Source: Prorocentrum cordatum (Eukaryota > Sar > Dinophyceae > Prorocentrales > Prorocentraceae). Taken from it: DNA of 64,000 nucleotides. The notes beneath the pieces were generated by a model that was not told the DNA's origin, ran no database searches, and saw nothing but the letters and a program-made list of their open reading frames with translations. Location: NCBI GenBank assembly GCA_963575745.1, contig CAUYUJ010005614.1, positions 205,315-269,314 of the forward strand, given 5' to 3'. Positions 1 to 10,530 of the stretch are shown here, in pieces. The stretch's first letter is position 1. Every line of letters starts with the position of its first letter. A program made the position numbers and the translations under genes.

Positions 1-37
1 AGGGAAAATGTGAGAGAACGAAACAACTAACTTGCCA

Positions 38-160
38 GTCGCGCCTGACGCAACGACACAGGCTCTCACCATCTGTCGCGCCGTCACGCTTGACGCCACG
101 ACCCAGGGCCCCGCCATCTGTCGCGCCGTCGCGCCTGACGCCACGACAGAGACCGACAGC
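38..160. repeat. 45-bp tandem repeat, about 2.7 units
   Basis: A 45-bp unit beginning GTCGCGCCTGACGC is repeated head to tail; the second unit differs at a few positions and the third is partial. Read on the plus strand it gives a 15-residue periodic peptide. No flanking gene supports a coding role. Confidence 0.7.
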
Positions 161-601
161 AACATGGAAAAACTCCGATTGGTGCGACCGCCCATCGCGT
201 CCACACTGTTAGCCTAGGGGCCGCCCCGCGCCCGTCACTCGCCCCGCGCCACGCTCATCCAAGGCATCTGCTACATTTCGTTGATGCCATCGCGCGCGCA
301 AGTCCCCCCGCGTCGCCCCCCCCCCCCCCCGCCATCGCATCGCGCCGCGTCCTGCGCCTCCTGCGTCGCGACGGCCAGCAGGACACAAGCGACGCCGATC
401 TGGCGCCCCCCTGCAGGGCCCCAATGCGCGCCCCCCTCCCCCGTCCACAGCGAGACGGCCAGACATCGACGGTCAGATACACCCGGGTTGACCGACACCC
501 GTCGGTCACATCGCCGTGAGTCGACCGCAATCGATCGGTCAACGCGCCGCGAGCCGACCGCACTTTGTCGGTCAACTCGCGCGACCCTGGCCCGCGTTTT
601 T

Positions 602-880
602 TTCAAGTCAACTAGGTCCGGCAACTAGGGCGGTCAACTAGGGCGGTCAACTAGGTTGGTCAACTCGACTCATCAGGTCAACTAGGTCGGTCAACTCGTT
701 TTGGGTAGATCAACTCGGTCGGTCAACTAGGTTGGTCAAATCGACTCGGCAGGTCAACTAGGTCGGTCAACTAGGTCGGTCAACTAGGTTGGTCAACTCG
801 ACTCGTCAGGCCAACTCGACTCGCCAGGTCAAGTCGACTCGTCAGGTCAACTAGGGCGGTCAAGTTCAAGTTGCGACTCC
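602..880. repeat. Degenerate GGTCAACTAGGT tandem array
   Basis: Some twenty copies of a 12-15 bp unit around GGTCAACTAGG or GGTCAACTCG follow one another. The preceding 460-600 stretch has related GGTCA/TGACC half-sites in both orientations. No reading frame of note crosses it. Confidence 0.7.
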
Positions 881-1650
881 TTGGTGCGCGGCTTTTGAAA
901 TCAACTCGATCTTGCGACCTCTCGGTGGGCGACTTTTGAAATCAACTTGCATCTGCGACGGCGCATGGCTCAGAAACCACCTCAGGTCGCTGGTGTCGGC
1001 ATCGCCAATCGACTTGCGGGAGGCGGATTTCACCAGGCCCAGAGCGGCAGGCATACAGAAATGCAGGCCCAGGCTCGATTGACCTAGCGCGCGACGCGGC
1101 CTGGGCTGCCAGTGCGGCCACGGCAACGGGCCAGAGCGCCCGCACTTGCGCAGGTTGGCACAGTGAGCAGGGCCTCACGGCATTGCGAGCAGAACCCCAC
1201 AGGCCGCGTAGGCATTGCGAGCATGGTCTCACGGCGTTGGCTGCGATGTCCGCGAAGTCGCCTGACGGCGGTGAGAGGGGGGCTGGCGGTGGCGAGAGGG
1301 GGGGGCAGCAATGACGGCCGCGCGCTGGGAAGGGGCGCTGACGCAGTTTCCGAAAGGATTCTGGGCGCATCCTGAAAGGCTTCTGCTCGGCCCCCCAAAA
1401 GCTTCTCAGAAGTTTGTTTACCCGATGATTGCCGAAGGCTTCTCGGAATATTTTGAGCTATGCAAGAGTGGTACCAACGCCTTGCAAGGGCCTCTCACAA
1501 TGTTCTGAAGGACCTCTGGCAGGTTTCCCCCGAGGCTTCTCCGAGGCGCCCCAGGAGCTCTGACAACCCAACCTGGGCTACCAAAGGGACGTCCGAGGGG
1601 GTGGATGGGGGAGGTGCTTTTACCATCGGGCCACACACACACCGCTTGCG
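881..1650. other. Gene-free stretch
   Basis: Only short overlapping frames in several registers are present. I see no recognisable protein motif, RNA or strong repeat here. Confidence 0.5.
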
Positions 1651-1659
1651 TTTTTATTA

Positions 1660-1850
1660 TGCGATCAGACCTTATCATATCATCGCACACCATCAGGACA
1701 AGTCATCACTCCATCACACACGCACCATCAGGACACCATTACCATCAGACCATCGCACACCACACCATACACTCACACTTGATCCTACCATCGCATACCA
1801 TTACCATCAGACCATACACACCATCAGGACAGGTCATGTTTTATCATACT
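1660..1850. repeat. Degenerate ACCATCAGACCATC repeat
   Basis: Short imperfect repeats built from ACCATCAG, ACCATCGCA and CACACC follow one another, and a GT run begins about 90 bp further on. Confidence 0.55.
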
Positions 1851-1936
1851 TGCGCATAAGTTGGGCTGTTATGGTGATGCTGTTTAAATTAGCGCTTAAG
1901 CTTACCACTATGTGCATTGATTATATGTTTGCCTGA

Positions 1937-1970
1937 GTGTGTGTGTGTGTGTGTGCGTGTGTGCGTGTGC
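1937..1970. repeat. (GT)n microsatellite
   Basis: A GT run with a few GC interruptions, directly visible. Confidence 0.9.
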
Positions 1971-3130
1971 GGGCTCGTTGGGAAAGAACCCCTACAGGCT
2001 GCCTATTGGTGCGTGCAGCGGTTGCGTTGATAGTTGCATTCATTCGCATCTGCTCGTAAGTGAGCTGAAAACCGACGACAATGAGCGACGAAGATGGGAT
2101 TGGGAATGGGCCGCCACGATCTGGGAGTTGGATGAAGCGAACGCTGGCCGACGTGGCTCCATGATGATCGAAGCAGCCCCAGGAAGCTGACGTCCCGAAA
2201 CGACCCGCTTGGCTCTATCCCTAGAAAGTGGCGGAAGGGCCATTGTGATGGGGATGGGGTCGAAAGGGCAACGGCCAGGGGAAGTGGGGATTGGGAGATG
2301 GGGAGGGCGTATGCGCGGGGCAATGGCGAGGAGTAGGGGGCGGGTGATATGAGTCACGGGGGCAACTTGGAATGAGGGGCCCAATAAAGGATTCCAATGT
2401 GCTGGCCCTCGTGGCACTTCCGCAAGGCCCTGTATATTCCTCCCTCTTCCATTTCTCCTTTTCCTCGCCTTCCCCTGTCCCTGAATTGCCCGACCCTGTC
2501 TCACCTCCACCTCCTCCTCCCCCTCCGTCTCCCCCCCCCCCCTCCATCCTCCTCCACCGCTCCCCCTTACCATTGTAAGGTGTTCTGGAAGCCCTGCGGA
2601 ATCGTTGTGATAGAGCGGTGCGGTAGGCTGACGGTCGAGTGGCTCGGCCGCGCGAACGCCCCAACACCGCCGCTCCCCCAGCCGATCCCAGCCCCCATGT
2701 TGACAGATGAGGAGCTTGAGCAGATGATCGGCTGAACGCGCTTGCTTGGACGGAGCCCCCTCGGGACGGCAGCGCCAGAACCAGTAGCTTTTTTTGGGGG
2801 GGGGCCAAGCTGCCTCACAAAACCGGAGCCTTTAACGCCGCGCGTGGATGAGGAGAGCGAAGTCGAGGATTGGTGCACGCGGAGGGTAAAGGCGAGGAGA
2901 GGGCAGGAGGAGGACAAGGAGGGAGGAGAGGGAAGGCGATAATGAAACAAGCGAAGGGTACTGGAGGAGCAGGAACGCGAGGAGTGGGCGAGAGAAGGAG
3001 GAGGGTAGGTGGTAGCGTTTCAATGGCTTGTCGTGGACTACTGGGGAGTTTGCTTAGAGGGGAGGGTCCCCTGGGGGGCCCCGTCCTGCTCATCATCCTC
3101 GGTCTGATTATCATCGCCTGCACCCTCGGC
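1971..3130. other. Gene-free stretch with pyrimidine- and purine-rich tracts
   Basis: A C/T-rich tract covers about 2410-2580 and a G/A-rich tract about 2870-3010. Overlapping frames give proline- or glycine-rich peptides typical of biased sequence. I find no gene. Confidence 0.5.
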
Positions 3131-3132
3131 GT

Positions 3133-3330
3133 TCAGGAACTCTCCAGGACGGTCCAAGATGGCTGAATACACTGTCTAGGACGGTCCAAGACGGCTTCCA
3201 AATATGAGAGATACGGATTCCAAGACGGCACGTTATATTATCTGCACCGCATGGTTACAAGACGGTCCAAGATGGCATCCAATATTGCAAATGTTGTTCC
3301 CAACGTGATTGCCAAGATTGTCCAAGATGG
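3133..3330 (+). repeat. Dispersed CCAAGAYGGC repeat, short copy
   Basis: Several copies of TCCAAGATGGC, CCAAGACGGC and ACGGTCCAAGA occur at irregular spacing. This is the same short motif that builds the longer blocks near 17.4-18.3, 28.7-29.4, 32, 33 and 35 kb. Confidence 0.55.
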
Positions 3331-3441
3331 CTTATGCTGTGGTTTTACTCTTTGCACCACGATGCACTCGCATCGAACATTCAAGTCAAACTGCGTTGCC
3401 ACGACGTGCCAATACACACATTGGCGGGCAACCTGAATACA

Positions 3442-4200
3442 TCATGAAGCGGCCTCGCCCTCGGTGTCGCTCGGCGGCGGCGGGCGAGCGTACCACCTCC
3501 GCTTCCCGATGTTCATGTGCTTGCGAGCCAGGGTCCTCTTCTGCTCCTTGGTCGCCTTCGGCGGGTTCGCTGGAGTCTCGAACAACCACTGCTTCAGCGC
3601 CTCATCGTCGGGAGCGCGAGCAAGGCCCATGGTGAGCGAGCAGCTTGTGTGACGGAAGCAATTCACGCACACGGACCCTGCAGGCCTCCCGCGCTGGATC
3701 CGCAAGACATCGCGCCCATGCAGGGAGAAGTACCCTGCTAAGCGCGGGCGCAACTCCTGCCACGGCTGGGGTTCTGGACTGCCAGCGCCGCCTCCGCCAT
3801 CAGGATCCGCGGGCGGGCCTGCGCCGTCGCCCTCCATGCCCATGTCGTTGGACGCAGCCCGAAAGGCTTCCTCCAGCTGCGCTTGAAGATCTGGATCGAC
3901 ATCAGCACCAGCACCTGGACCGTCATCGCTGCTCTCGCCACCTGCCTGGGCCCCGAGCTCCCCGTACGATGTCTCCAGCTCGCTAGCAGACTCCACCGAC
4001 TCGGCGCCATCGGCCATGTCGATGTCGGCGTGCTCCTTGCTGCCCTCGCCGTCAGCGTGTTCCTGCTGTGGCGGCTCCTCGTCGGCGATGGCCTGCGGGC
4101 GATGGGCAGCCTGCTTGCCCCTGCTGCGCCTGTCCCCCTCGACCTCTGGCCGCGACGCCGCTGCCTCGGCCAGAGCCACGCCTTCGGGGAAGCGCGCTCT
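3442..4200 (-). CDS. Retroposed gene, C-terminal block
   Basis: An acidic, low-complexity linker (many Glu, Asp, Ala, Gly) leads to a short conserved end: GYFSLHGRDVL, GSVCVNCFRHTSCS, DEALKQWLFETP and a basic tail ending at a stop. The CVNCFRHTSC cluster may bind zinc. The tail looks like the natural C terminus of the family. Confidence 0.5.
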   Translation of the reverse strand, partial: RARFPEGVALAEAAASRPEVEGDRRSRGKQAAHRPQAIADEEPPQQEHADGEGSKEHADIDMADGAESVESASELETSYGELGAQAGGESSDDGPGAGADVDPDLQAQLEEAFRAASNDMGMEGDGAGPPADPDGGGGAGSPEPQPWQELRPRLAGYFSLHGRDVLRIQRGRPAGSVCVNCFRHTSCSLTMGLARAPDDEALKQWLFETPANPPKATKEQKRTLARKHMNIGKRRWYARPPPPSDTEGEAAS

Positions 4201-4500
4201 CGAAGGTGCCCTGATCTTTGAAGGGGTCCGTGCCCATCTTCTTGATATAGGCTTGCACGCGCTCGAAGGCGTCTCTAGAATGTGCCTGACCAAATTGCAA
4301 TGGTTTCACTTTGCCATCCAGCCAGAGGTCGCCCAACAGCTCCTGGCCCGTGATGCGAGACCACTCCAGCGAGTCCGTCGGGGTGATCACGTGATAAGTC
4401 ATGCGATGCAACTTCATCGACTGCATCTCGCTCAAGCACTTCGCAATCCACCCGTCTGAGGTGCATGTGGACACCGCGGGAGGTGCGCCACACAGGTTCC
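4190..4500 (-). CDS. Retroposed gene, DSLEWSRITGQELLG block
   Basis: A minus-strand frame reads KLHRMTYHVITPTDSLEWS, then the LGDLWLDGK region, FGQAHSRDAFERVQAYIKKM and GTDPFKDQGTF before a frame change passes the sense to the C-terminal block. Confidence 0.45.
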
Positions 4501-4823
4501 AACGCATGCAGCTTGCAAGATCTGAACGATATACGCACATCGCAAGGTAGCTCCAGCATCTATCGGGTCCAGTTGGCAGCCGCTGACGCAGACTAGGTGG
4601 CGTCCTGAATACGTGCACGGTCTCGTTGCGCGTTCGAGGTGCCTCCCCTCTCTCCTCTTTCTCTCTCTACCCCTGCCTCTCTCTCCCCCGATTTCTCTCT
4701 GTATGTCTGTATGTTTCCCCCAATGTTTGCACGCGTACATCTTATGTTGTATGTTCTCGCGTGCAGCCTTGGTTCTGATCGTCTCACAAGCGCGCCGCTG
4801 AATAATCCCCATCCTATTGTTGT

Positions 4824-4945
<122 letters not shown>

Positions 4946-4977
4946 TCTATCCCTCTATATCTCTATCCTCTATCGTT

Positions 4978-5190
4978 ACTGGTCGTCGTCGTCTCTCGTC
5001 GTCGTCGTTGTGGCCGTCGTCATCGCGTCGTTTGCGGAGGGCGCGGGCGAGGGCGAGGGCGGCATCTGCCTGCCCCCTGGGGGCCTTCGGGGTGGACCCC
5101 CCAAACCAGAGCTTTTGTTGGAAGTTATAGTATGAGGGTCCGTCGGCGTCGTCGTCGTCGGGGCCGTCGTCGTCGTTTTCGTCGTCGTGC
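4978..5190. repeat. (GTC)n-rich tract
   Basis: Clusters of CGTCGTCGTC at 4980-5030 and 5145-5190 flank a GC-rich spacer. On the minus strand they code for Asp runs, so part may be an expanded acidic stretch of the adjacent frame. Confidence 0.7.
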
Positions 5191-5197
5191 ACCACAT

Positions 5198-5644
5198 TCA
5201 GGACGCCACCAATTCTGTGAGAGCGTTTGCCGACGGCACCCGAGCGACCTCGGCCTTCGGATTGATCGAGCCCTTGAACTCCAGCTCAGTGATGTCGAAG
5301 ATGTGGGGGGGGTAGTATGACGTGCCAGTGACCAGCGCGAGCCTCCTCGAAAATGCGCCTGCATCCCCGACAGAGGGGCCGTCGATCATGATCATCAAGT
5401 CTCCCTCATCTGCGACGGCCTTCCCAACGCTCACGATGAAATTGCAGATGCCAGCCTCGATGATGCCGAAGGCCTGCGGGCATCTGGATCCCAGCCTGTT
5501 GGCATTCCGTGCCCGTCGCAGTAGGCCCCAGAGGTCGTGCTCCTTCCCCTCGTCCTCATTGCAAGCACGATCTCGTGGAACTCCGATTTCGGACTCGTCG
5601 GCGTCCAACGCGTCGGCGTGCGATGGCCAGTCATGCTCGTTCAC
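5198..5644 (-). CDS. Retroposed gene, IIEAGICNFIVSVG block (148 codons)
   Basis: A soluble-looking segment with IIEAGICNFIVSVGKA, DLMIMIDGPSVGDAG and YYPPHIFDITELEFKG. It runs into an Asp-rich stretch made by (GTC)n and is then cut by the (CT)n tract. No family recognised. Confidence 0.45.
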   Translation of the reverse strand: MNEHDWPSHADALDADESEIGVPRDRACNEDEGKEHDLWGLLRRARNANRLGSRCPQAFGIIEAGICNFIVSVGKAVADEGDLMIMIDGPSVGDAGAFSRRLALVTGTSYYPPHIFDITELEFKGSINPKAEVARVPSANALTELVAS

Positions 5645-5796
5645 GTAGTCAGCAAACTCCTGTGGCGAGATGGGCGCGCTCTGTCACCCCCCGCCCCACA
5701 TCGGCTGATATGATGGCAGTGCCGCGGCCGTGGAGCTCTGCGGAGAATGCCTCCACAGGTCATACGCCTCCTTAAAGACATCATACTCATAAAAAG

Positions 5797-6942
5797 TCAT
5801 GGCGCCCCACATCTTGCGGAACTCCTCATGCTGGTGCTTGACCTCCCCTCTGTCAAAGGTTTCCCCTTGAACTCCCTCGCCGCGTTCATCCACTTGTTGC
5901 GCTCGAGCAGAAACACACTCAAACCGACGCGCGTGCGCACTGCGTTGGGCTGGGTGCGCGATTGCAACTGCAGCGCGCAATATTGAACCTCCCGCTGCGC
6001 CACGACGCCGTCGTCTGTGAATGCGTCGCCTGACCACTCCACCACCGCATCGACCTCGCCATTGCCCGGGGCCGAAGAAGTCGGTACCGAAGCCGCCGCT
6101 GCATGATCTGGGATGCGTGCGATCTGATTTACCGGCAATGGGTTGCAACGCAACGTTTCATGGCTCCCCGAACTCCCCATGCAAGTGGGCTTAAGAGGGT
6201 GCAAGCCGCCGCGGTGAACATGAGTCACAGCCGCTTGCATCATGAGGTCTTCCCTGGAAGCGTAGGACATATTCTTACCTCTCGTACCCTGCCGCGCAGC
6301 CCTATGCGTCACTTGTTTGTTGAGCCTCTCCACGAAGTCGATGCCGTACGGGTGGGATCTGAAGTCGCTGAGCAGCATTGCGCAGCAGTCGAATGGCAGC
6401 AGGCCCGAAAGACTTGGGCACAGGCGACGGACACCGCGACTGTAGACGTCGAGCACGTCGTTGTCAGCATTGAGAAGCTCATTCGCGATGTTCGTTTTGT
6501 GATCCTCAGTGTACTTCTCATTCACAAAGGCATACAACTTGCACGGCCATGATGACAGGCGGAGCTCGTACCTCCTGTAAAGCGCAATCGACAGACGAAG
6601 GATCTGGCTTCTCGTCCACCTCTGGAAGGGCTCCGAGTCCATCGGCGCCCCCGTGGCTTCCACAACTGTCCATGGGTGATGCGCCGTTGCCCTGTTTGTC
6701 CACACCATCAGCAGATCCACGAGGAAGTGGATGCAGTCGGCAACCTTGCTGCCATGCGGATCAAGCGGCCTGTCCATTTTGCTTGGCTGAGATGCGTCAT
6801 CTTGAATCGGGCCCTCCATCAATGGATAGAGCAAGTGCCTATCAGCGGCATCGAGGATAATGACGTAGACTCCCAACTGCCATACCATCTCGTCCGATTG
6901 GAAATACTCCTTGGTTTTGTTTGACTTGGCGCGGTTGACCAT
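5797..6942 (-). CDS. Retroposed gene, central block (381 codons)
   Basis: This is the longest intact piece. It begins NRAKSNKTKEYFQSDEMVWQ, passes through a mixed helical region (ILRLSIALYRRYELRLSSW), HPYGIDFVERLNKQVTH and MSYASREDLMMQAAVTHVHR, and ends in a low-conservation tail. In-frame sequence upstream (DGEIRDDFFA) shows that the first Met is not a true start. No catalytic signature of a known transposase or polymerase was found. Confidence 0.55.
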   Translation of the reverse strand: MVNRAKSNKTKEYFQSDEMVWQLGVYVIILDAADRHLLYPLMEGPIQDDASQPSKMDRPLDPHGSKVADCIHFLVDLLMVWTNRATAHHPWTVVEATGAPMDSEPFQRWTRSQILRLSIALYRRYELRLSSWPCKLYAFVNEKYTEDHKTNIANELLNADNDVLDVYSRGVRRLCPSLSGLLPFDCCAMLLSDFRSHPYGIDFVERLNKQVTHRAARQGTRGKNMSYASREDLMMQAAVTHVHRGGLHPLKPTCMGSSGSHETLRCNPLPVNQIARIPDHAAAASVPTSSAPGNGEVDAVVEWSGDAFTDDGVVAQREVQYCALQLQSRTQPNAVRTRVGLSVFLLERNKWMNAAREFKGKPLTEGRSSTSMRSSARCGAP

Positions 6943-6971
6943 CGCGAAAAAATCGTCCCTGATCTCGCCGT

Positions 6972-7361
6972 CTACCCCCTTTTGTCGCCAAGCTCGCCGT
7001 CGCCTTGGTCATCTTTGAAATCATTGCAAAAGCAATCCAGACCAACTCGGTATATGATGTGCCTGAGGATCGTCTGTTTGAAATTGGGCAGGGTGTTGGT
7101 CCACCTGCTCTCTGCTGGCACTTTGTCCTGGCGCCCCCACAGTGCGTCGGTCACGGCGGCCGTGACCTTCGCCTTTGTCTCTGCCTCGCTCTTGCAGCAT
7201 GGCTGCCCTGTCGCATCGTCGTGGCACCAGTGCACCCACTTCTCCTCGCGCCAGTCGCCATTCACAACGTCGCACAGGTGTCGGAAGGCGTGCCACTGCT
7301 TGGAGTGGCCAGTCTTGCGTTCATGGTGCTTGACATTGAAATTGAAAATCGCGTCCACCAA
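6972..7361 (-). CDS. Retroposed gene, WVHWCHDD block (129 codons)
   Basis: The frame contains HLCDVVNGDWREEKWVHWC, then AVTDALWG, PAESRWTNTLPNFKQTILRH and GLDCFCNDF. Paired Cys (WCHDD and QPCC) could bind metal, but that is a guess. The stop at its end follows a run of five G; one slipped base there would join it to the next block. Confidence 0.5.
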   Translation of the reverse strand: MVDAIFNFNVKHHERKTGHSKQWHAFRHLCDVVNGDWREEKWVHWCHDDATGQPCCKSEAETKAKVTAAVTDALWGRQDKVPAESRWTNTLPNFKQTILRHIIYRVGLDCFCNDFKDDQGDGELGDKRG

Positions 7362-7570
7362 GTTTTTGATATAAAAGAAAAAAACTCACCGGCTGGGAAC
7401 CTGCCGACTTGCCGCTTGCCTTTCTGGTTGGCTAACTTCTCGATGCTCTTCGTGATTCTAGTCGCAGTGGTCTGCAGCTTCTGGATCTGAGCGATGCCGT
7501 AGTGTCTCATGATATGTTGGCGGCGACCCTTGATCTGTAGTTTAGCCCTGTGGTGAATATGAATACCACA

Positions 7571-7770
7571 TCAATCAGGCCAAAATATAATATTGGGCGC
7601 CTTGGGCAGCTCCTCGCGCTGTTTCCCCCAGTTCTTCACCATTACAAAGTTGGAACCTGCTTTGTCGCCCATGGCCATGAACGTATATGATGTCGCCTGA
7701 TTGCGTAAAGCGGCCATCTCTGCAGCATCATCGATCCGAAATCTCCGTGGAATCCCCTGCTGCACTCCTG
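7571..7770 (-). CDS. Retroposed gene, MGDKAGSNF block
   Basis: This frame continues the preceding block after a frame change and ends with a stop directly after FWPD. It holds TFMAMGDKAGSNFVMVKNWG. Coding resumes in another frame with CGIHIHHRAKLQ and MRHYGIAQIQKLQ (about 7400-7560). Confidence 0.45.
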
Positions 7771-8702
7771 GGAACACGCATTGAGCTGATGCCCCCTCGA
7801 CCGCTCTCGGCCTCACCAGCCAACACTCTCCGAATCCTCGTGCCAAGGGCCTCCGAGTGTCGAAACAAGCACCACGTGACGCAGCCCCTCTGGACCAGCG
7901 TCGGCTTGGCGACGGTCCTGCTGCCCATGAACTTGTTGGTAGGTTTCCATCTGAATTTGGCCGCGACCTCGTCCCACAAGTGGCAGTAAGAGACGTGAAC
8001 TCCCCGATGGCCCTTCTCATCGCGCACTCCGTTCAAAGCTGCCTTCGATTTTTCCAGCATGGCCTGCAAACTCTGCTCCTGCCTCCTATGAATAATCCTC
8101 GTGGCTGCGAGTATGAGCCGCCTGTGCTTGGCCCCGATGGTGAGATTTAACTGCACAGGCAGATGAGCAGCGCGGCAAGCTATTGTCATGTCACTTGGGA
8201 GGACGGGTTTCTTTCTCTTGCCGAGCTGTTTCGTCTTGGGATCTCCAAGCATCTTGGCTGCATCGGGGATCATCGTTCGAATGGCCTGCAGCGTATGACG
8301 GCTTTCAGCTCGTTCGTCGTCTCGTTGCTTTCTCATTTTATTGAAACGGTTCTTGGGCAAGAATCTCCGCGCGTGCTCGATGCGGCCCTTCGACCTCCGC
8401 TGAAAACGAACATTCCTCGGGTTCAACACTGGTGGCAATGCCGCCAATGCATAATCTATGCCCTCATGACCTGGCGCTGCACCCATGGCAGGCGGCGCCT
8501 CAGGCGCTGGTGCAGCACCTGGGGCAGCGCCATCTGGTGCCCCACCCGGCGCAGCACCTGGAGCTGGCACGACATCTCCCTCGGGCGGAGCTGGAGGAGC
8601 TGCGGCGCCATCAACAACGATATCTATATCTGGGATGTCCAGCAGGCCGAATTGCAGCACATCGTCCAGCTCCACCCGCACCACGTGCGGCTGGTAAGCC
8701 AA
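7728..8702 (-). CDS. N-terminal block of the retroposed gene (324 codons)
   Basis: The open frame begins inside the relict spliced leader (first codon TTG, so the apparent start is not reliable). An acidic start is followed by an Ala/Pro/Gly-rich stretch (about residues 33-85), a basic block with many Arg and Lys (90-170), and the block GVHVSYCHLWDEVAAKFRW near residue 250. After about 7770 the coding sense moves to another frame, which carries the MGDKAGSNF block and IIFWPD down to 7571. I recognise the family but not its role. Confidence 0.55.
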   Translation of the reverse strand: MAYQPHVVRVELDDVLQFGLLDIPDIDIVVDGAAAPPAPPEGDVVPAPGAAPGGAPDGAAPGAAPAPEAPPAMGAAPGHEGIDYALAALPPVLNPRNVRFQRRSKGRIEHARRFLPKNRFNKMRKQRDDERAESRHTLQAIRTMIPDAAKMLGDPKTKQLGKRKKPVLPSDMTIACRAAHLPVQLNLTIGAKHRRLILAATRIIHRRQEQSLQAMLEKSKAALNGVRDEKGHRGVHVSYCHLWDEVAAKFRWKPTNKFMGSRTVAKPTLVQRGCVTWCLFRHSEALGTRIRRVLAGEAESGRGGISSMRVPRSAAGDSTEISDR

Positions 8703-8714
8703 AATGGCTACGGA
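8697..8714 (-). other. Relict dinoflagellate spliced leader
   Basis: The minus strand reads TCCGTAGCCATTTTGGCT, matching the first 18 bases of the 22-nt dinoflagellate spliced leader (known form DCCGTAGCCATTTTGGCTCAAG) and then diverging. Eighteen matching bases are not expected by chance here. The position is exactly at the 5' end of the 5.3-kb coding remnant. Confidence 0.85.
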
Positions 8715-8719
8715 AGAAT

Positions 8720-9520
8720 TGCGTGCGCTTGAAGTTTGATGTTTCTGTTATTTGTCCCAGCTGTTGACGGGCTTGAATACACAATGCCCATGTGTCGCTC
8801 GAGCGTCACATGTCACCACTTGCCCCCAAAAAATTGGCCGCAGCTGTTACCACATATAGGATACATCATCATTTCCATCGCCGTTAGGACCCCGCATTCC
8901 CTCGATCGGCCCCCTCCTCGTTTCGCCCCTCCTCCACCCCCATCCGCGTTTCTCTCCTAGACTTCCTGCCCCTCTCCGAGCCGACCCGTCTCCCGTTTTA
9001 CCCGCCCACCGCGCCGCGCGCGCGACTCTTCTGAAAGGTTCGGCGACGAGGAGCACGATGCTATGGACGACGACGACGACGTCATGTATGGCAACGATGT
9101 CATGGAAGCCAACCATAATAACTACAGAAATAGTGGTACGTAATTGGAATCCCTGTGCCCTCTTTGCAAAACACTGCTCTCGCCTGCCCCCGTCGGGGCC
9201 CGCCTCCACGAGACGTGTCTGGGCGTGCGATTCGGCGAAGCCGTTTGATTTATGAGGCGCACTGGTGAATTGAGACCATGGGAAGCTTATGTTTTGGTGC
9301 GGATATGGTTTGCTTGTGCTGTTGTTGTTGGTGTTGTTAGTGGTCGTACTGCTAATTGGATTGCTCGATGCGTTGCTGATGTGCCGCTTTTGATGAATTT
9401 CAAAGCTCTGCTATCACATTGGTTTGACACTCAAATAACATAGTCTATATTGTCATGGTGTCCTATTGTGCGCATGATCGCCGAGATGTGATCAAAATCC
9501 TCGCTTCCTTTTCGAGTTGA
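8720..9520. other. Gene-free stretch between the retroposed gene and the copia element
   Basis: Short frames only. I compared it by eye with 16.4-17.1 kb for a long terminal repeat and found no match. Confidence 0.45.
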
Positions 9521-9521
9521 T

Positions 9522-10530
9522 CTAATTATTCTCGCTCCAGTTGCAAGTTGATCCTCCATCCTGCGTCGCCACCCGTCCGACCCCAGGGACCCCCTCTGAA
9601 CGCCCTATGCAATGAACCCCGATCTCTGAGGGATAGACGAAGTGAAGGTTGATGGCTGGTCCTGCTAATTTGAAGTCGTCCACATATACTGAAAGTATCA
9701 ATCCCAGTTTGTTGTGTCTCCACACACATTCCCAGCCTGGGATAGGTTCAGATCCAACACCTTCCAGGCATGTGCGACACGTTCGTTCCCAAAAGACACC
9801 TGCAAGGGGGTGTCCGCATAGTGCAAATCGTAGTCGGCACACGGGATTCTTGCATTTAGACCAAGATGCAGGTAGGCGCCACTTGGGTATGGTAATCCAA
9901 GTATCGACTGGGTCGATTCGTCCATCTCCGTATAGCAATGCCTGAGAACATGCGCCAGGTGCATCACTCTGCTCACCCGCATACTTTGGCAATGATGCGG
10001 TAGCAGCGCAAAGTTTGGAAGCCTCGATATGCGACGCGCTGGATGCGGCGTCGGCGAGTATGGCGGCCAATCCGGTTTCATCTTTGCCGGTATTGCCCTG
10101 AACCACCACTCGGCCCTTGAACTGACGTAGATCAGGGGGAAGTTCTTCATGTTTGACTGAAGACAGCTCCAAGATATTAAAGAAGTGGACTTTCTTCCCA
10201 GTACGAATCGCCTGTGATTCAATATCATCTTTTTCAGCAACAGTTTCCAACATCCATGTTTGCTTCTTTCCGAGGCGCTCGCATTCTTTTCGCAGGGCCT
10301 CCTGCGCGCGTGGTTATGCGGCAACTTCTTTCTTACTCAAATTTCTGGTAACAAGGGCTGGGCGTGCCCACGGTGAGTCAGGAATCCTATCTCTGTGTGC
10401 CGGTGTGTATGTCGGCTCACGTGGCATAGTGGGCACTGCTACCAACGGGGTGAACTTGCGTGCGAGCGGGTTCACAGCCCCAAAGTCGTTTCCCTCACTG
10501 TCGACAAGTACCAGAGCACGTGCGGCTCCA
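9522..10530 (-). pseudogene. Copia-type reverse transcriptase, 3'-truncated
   Basis: Coding sense starts in one frame (10530-10314) and shifts to the frame beginning at 10253. The latter has RQFKGRVVVQGN, SDAPGACSQALL, PVCRLRFALCGHPLAGVFWE and LGLILSVYVDDFKLAGP, with the YVDD active site at 9675-9686. Coding sense degrades soon after, and the RNase H domain expected next is not visible. Confidence 0.8.

Noticed and set aside
2870-3166. 98-codon plus-strand frame with a predicted membrane helix
   Set aside because: Most of it is purine-repeat translation; a single hydrophobic stretch in a short frame is weak evidence.
8720-9520. Long terminal repeat of the copia element
   Set aside because: No match by eye to the sequence upstream of gag.
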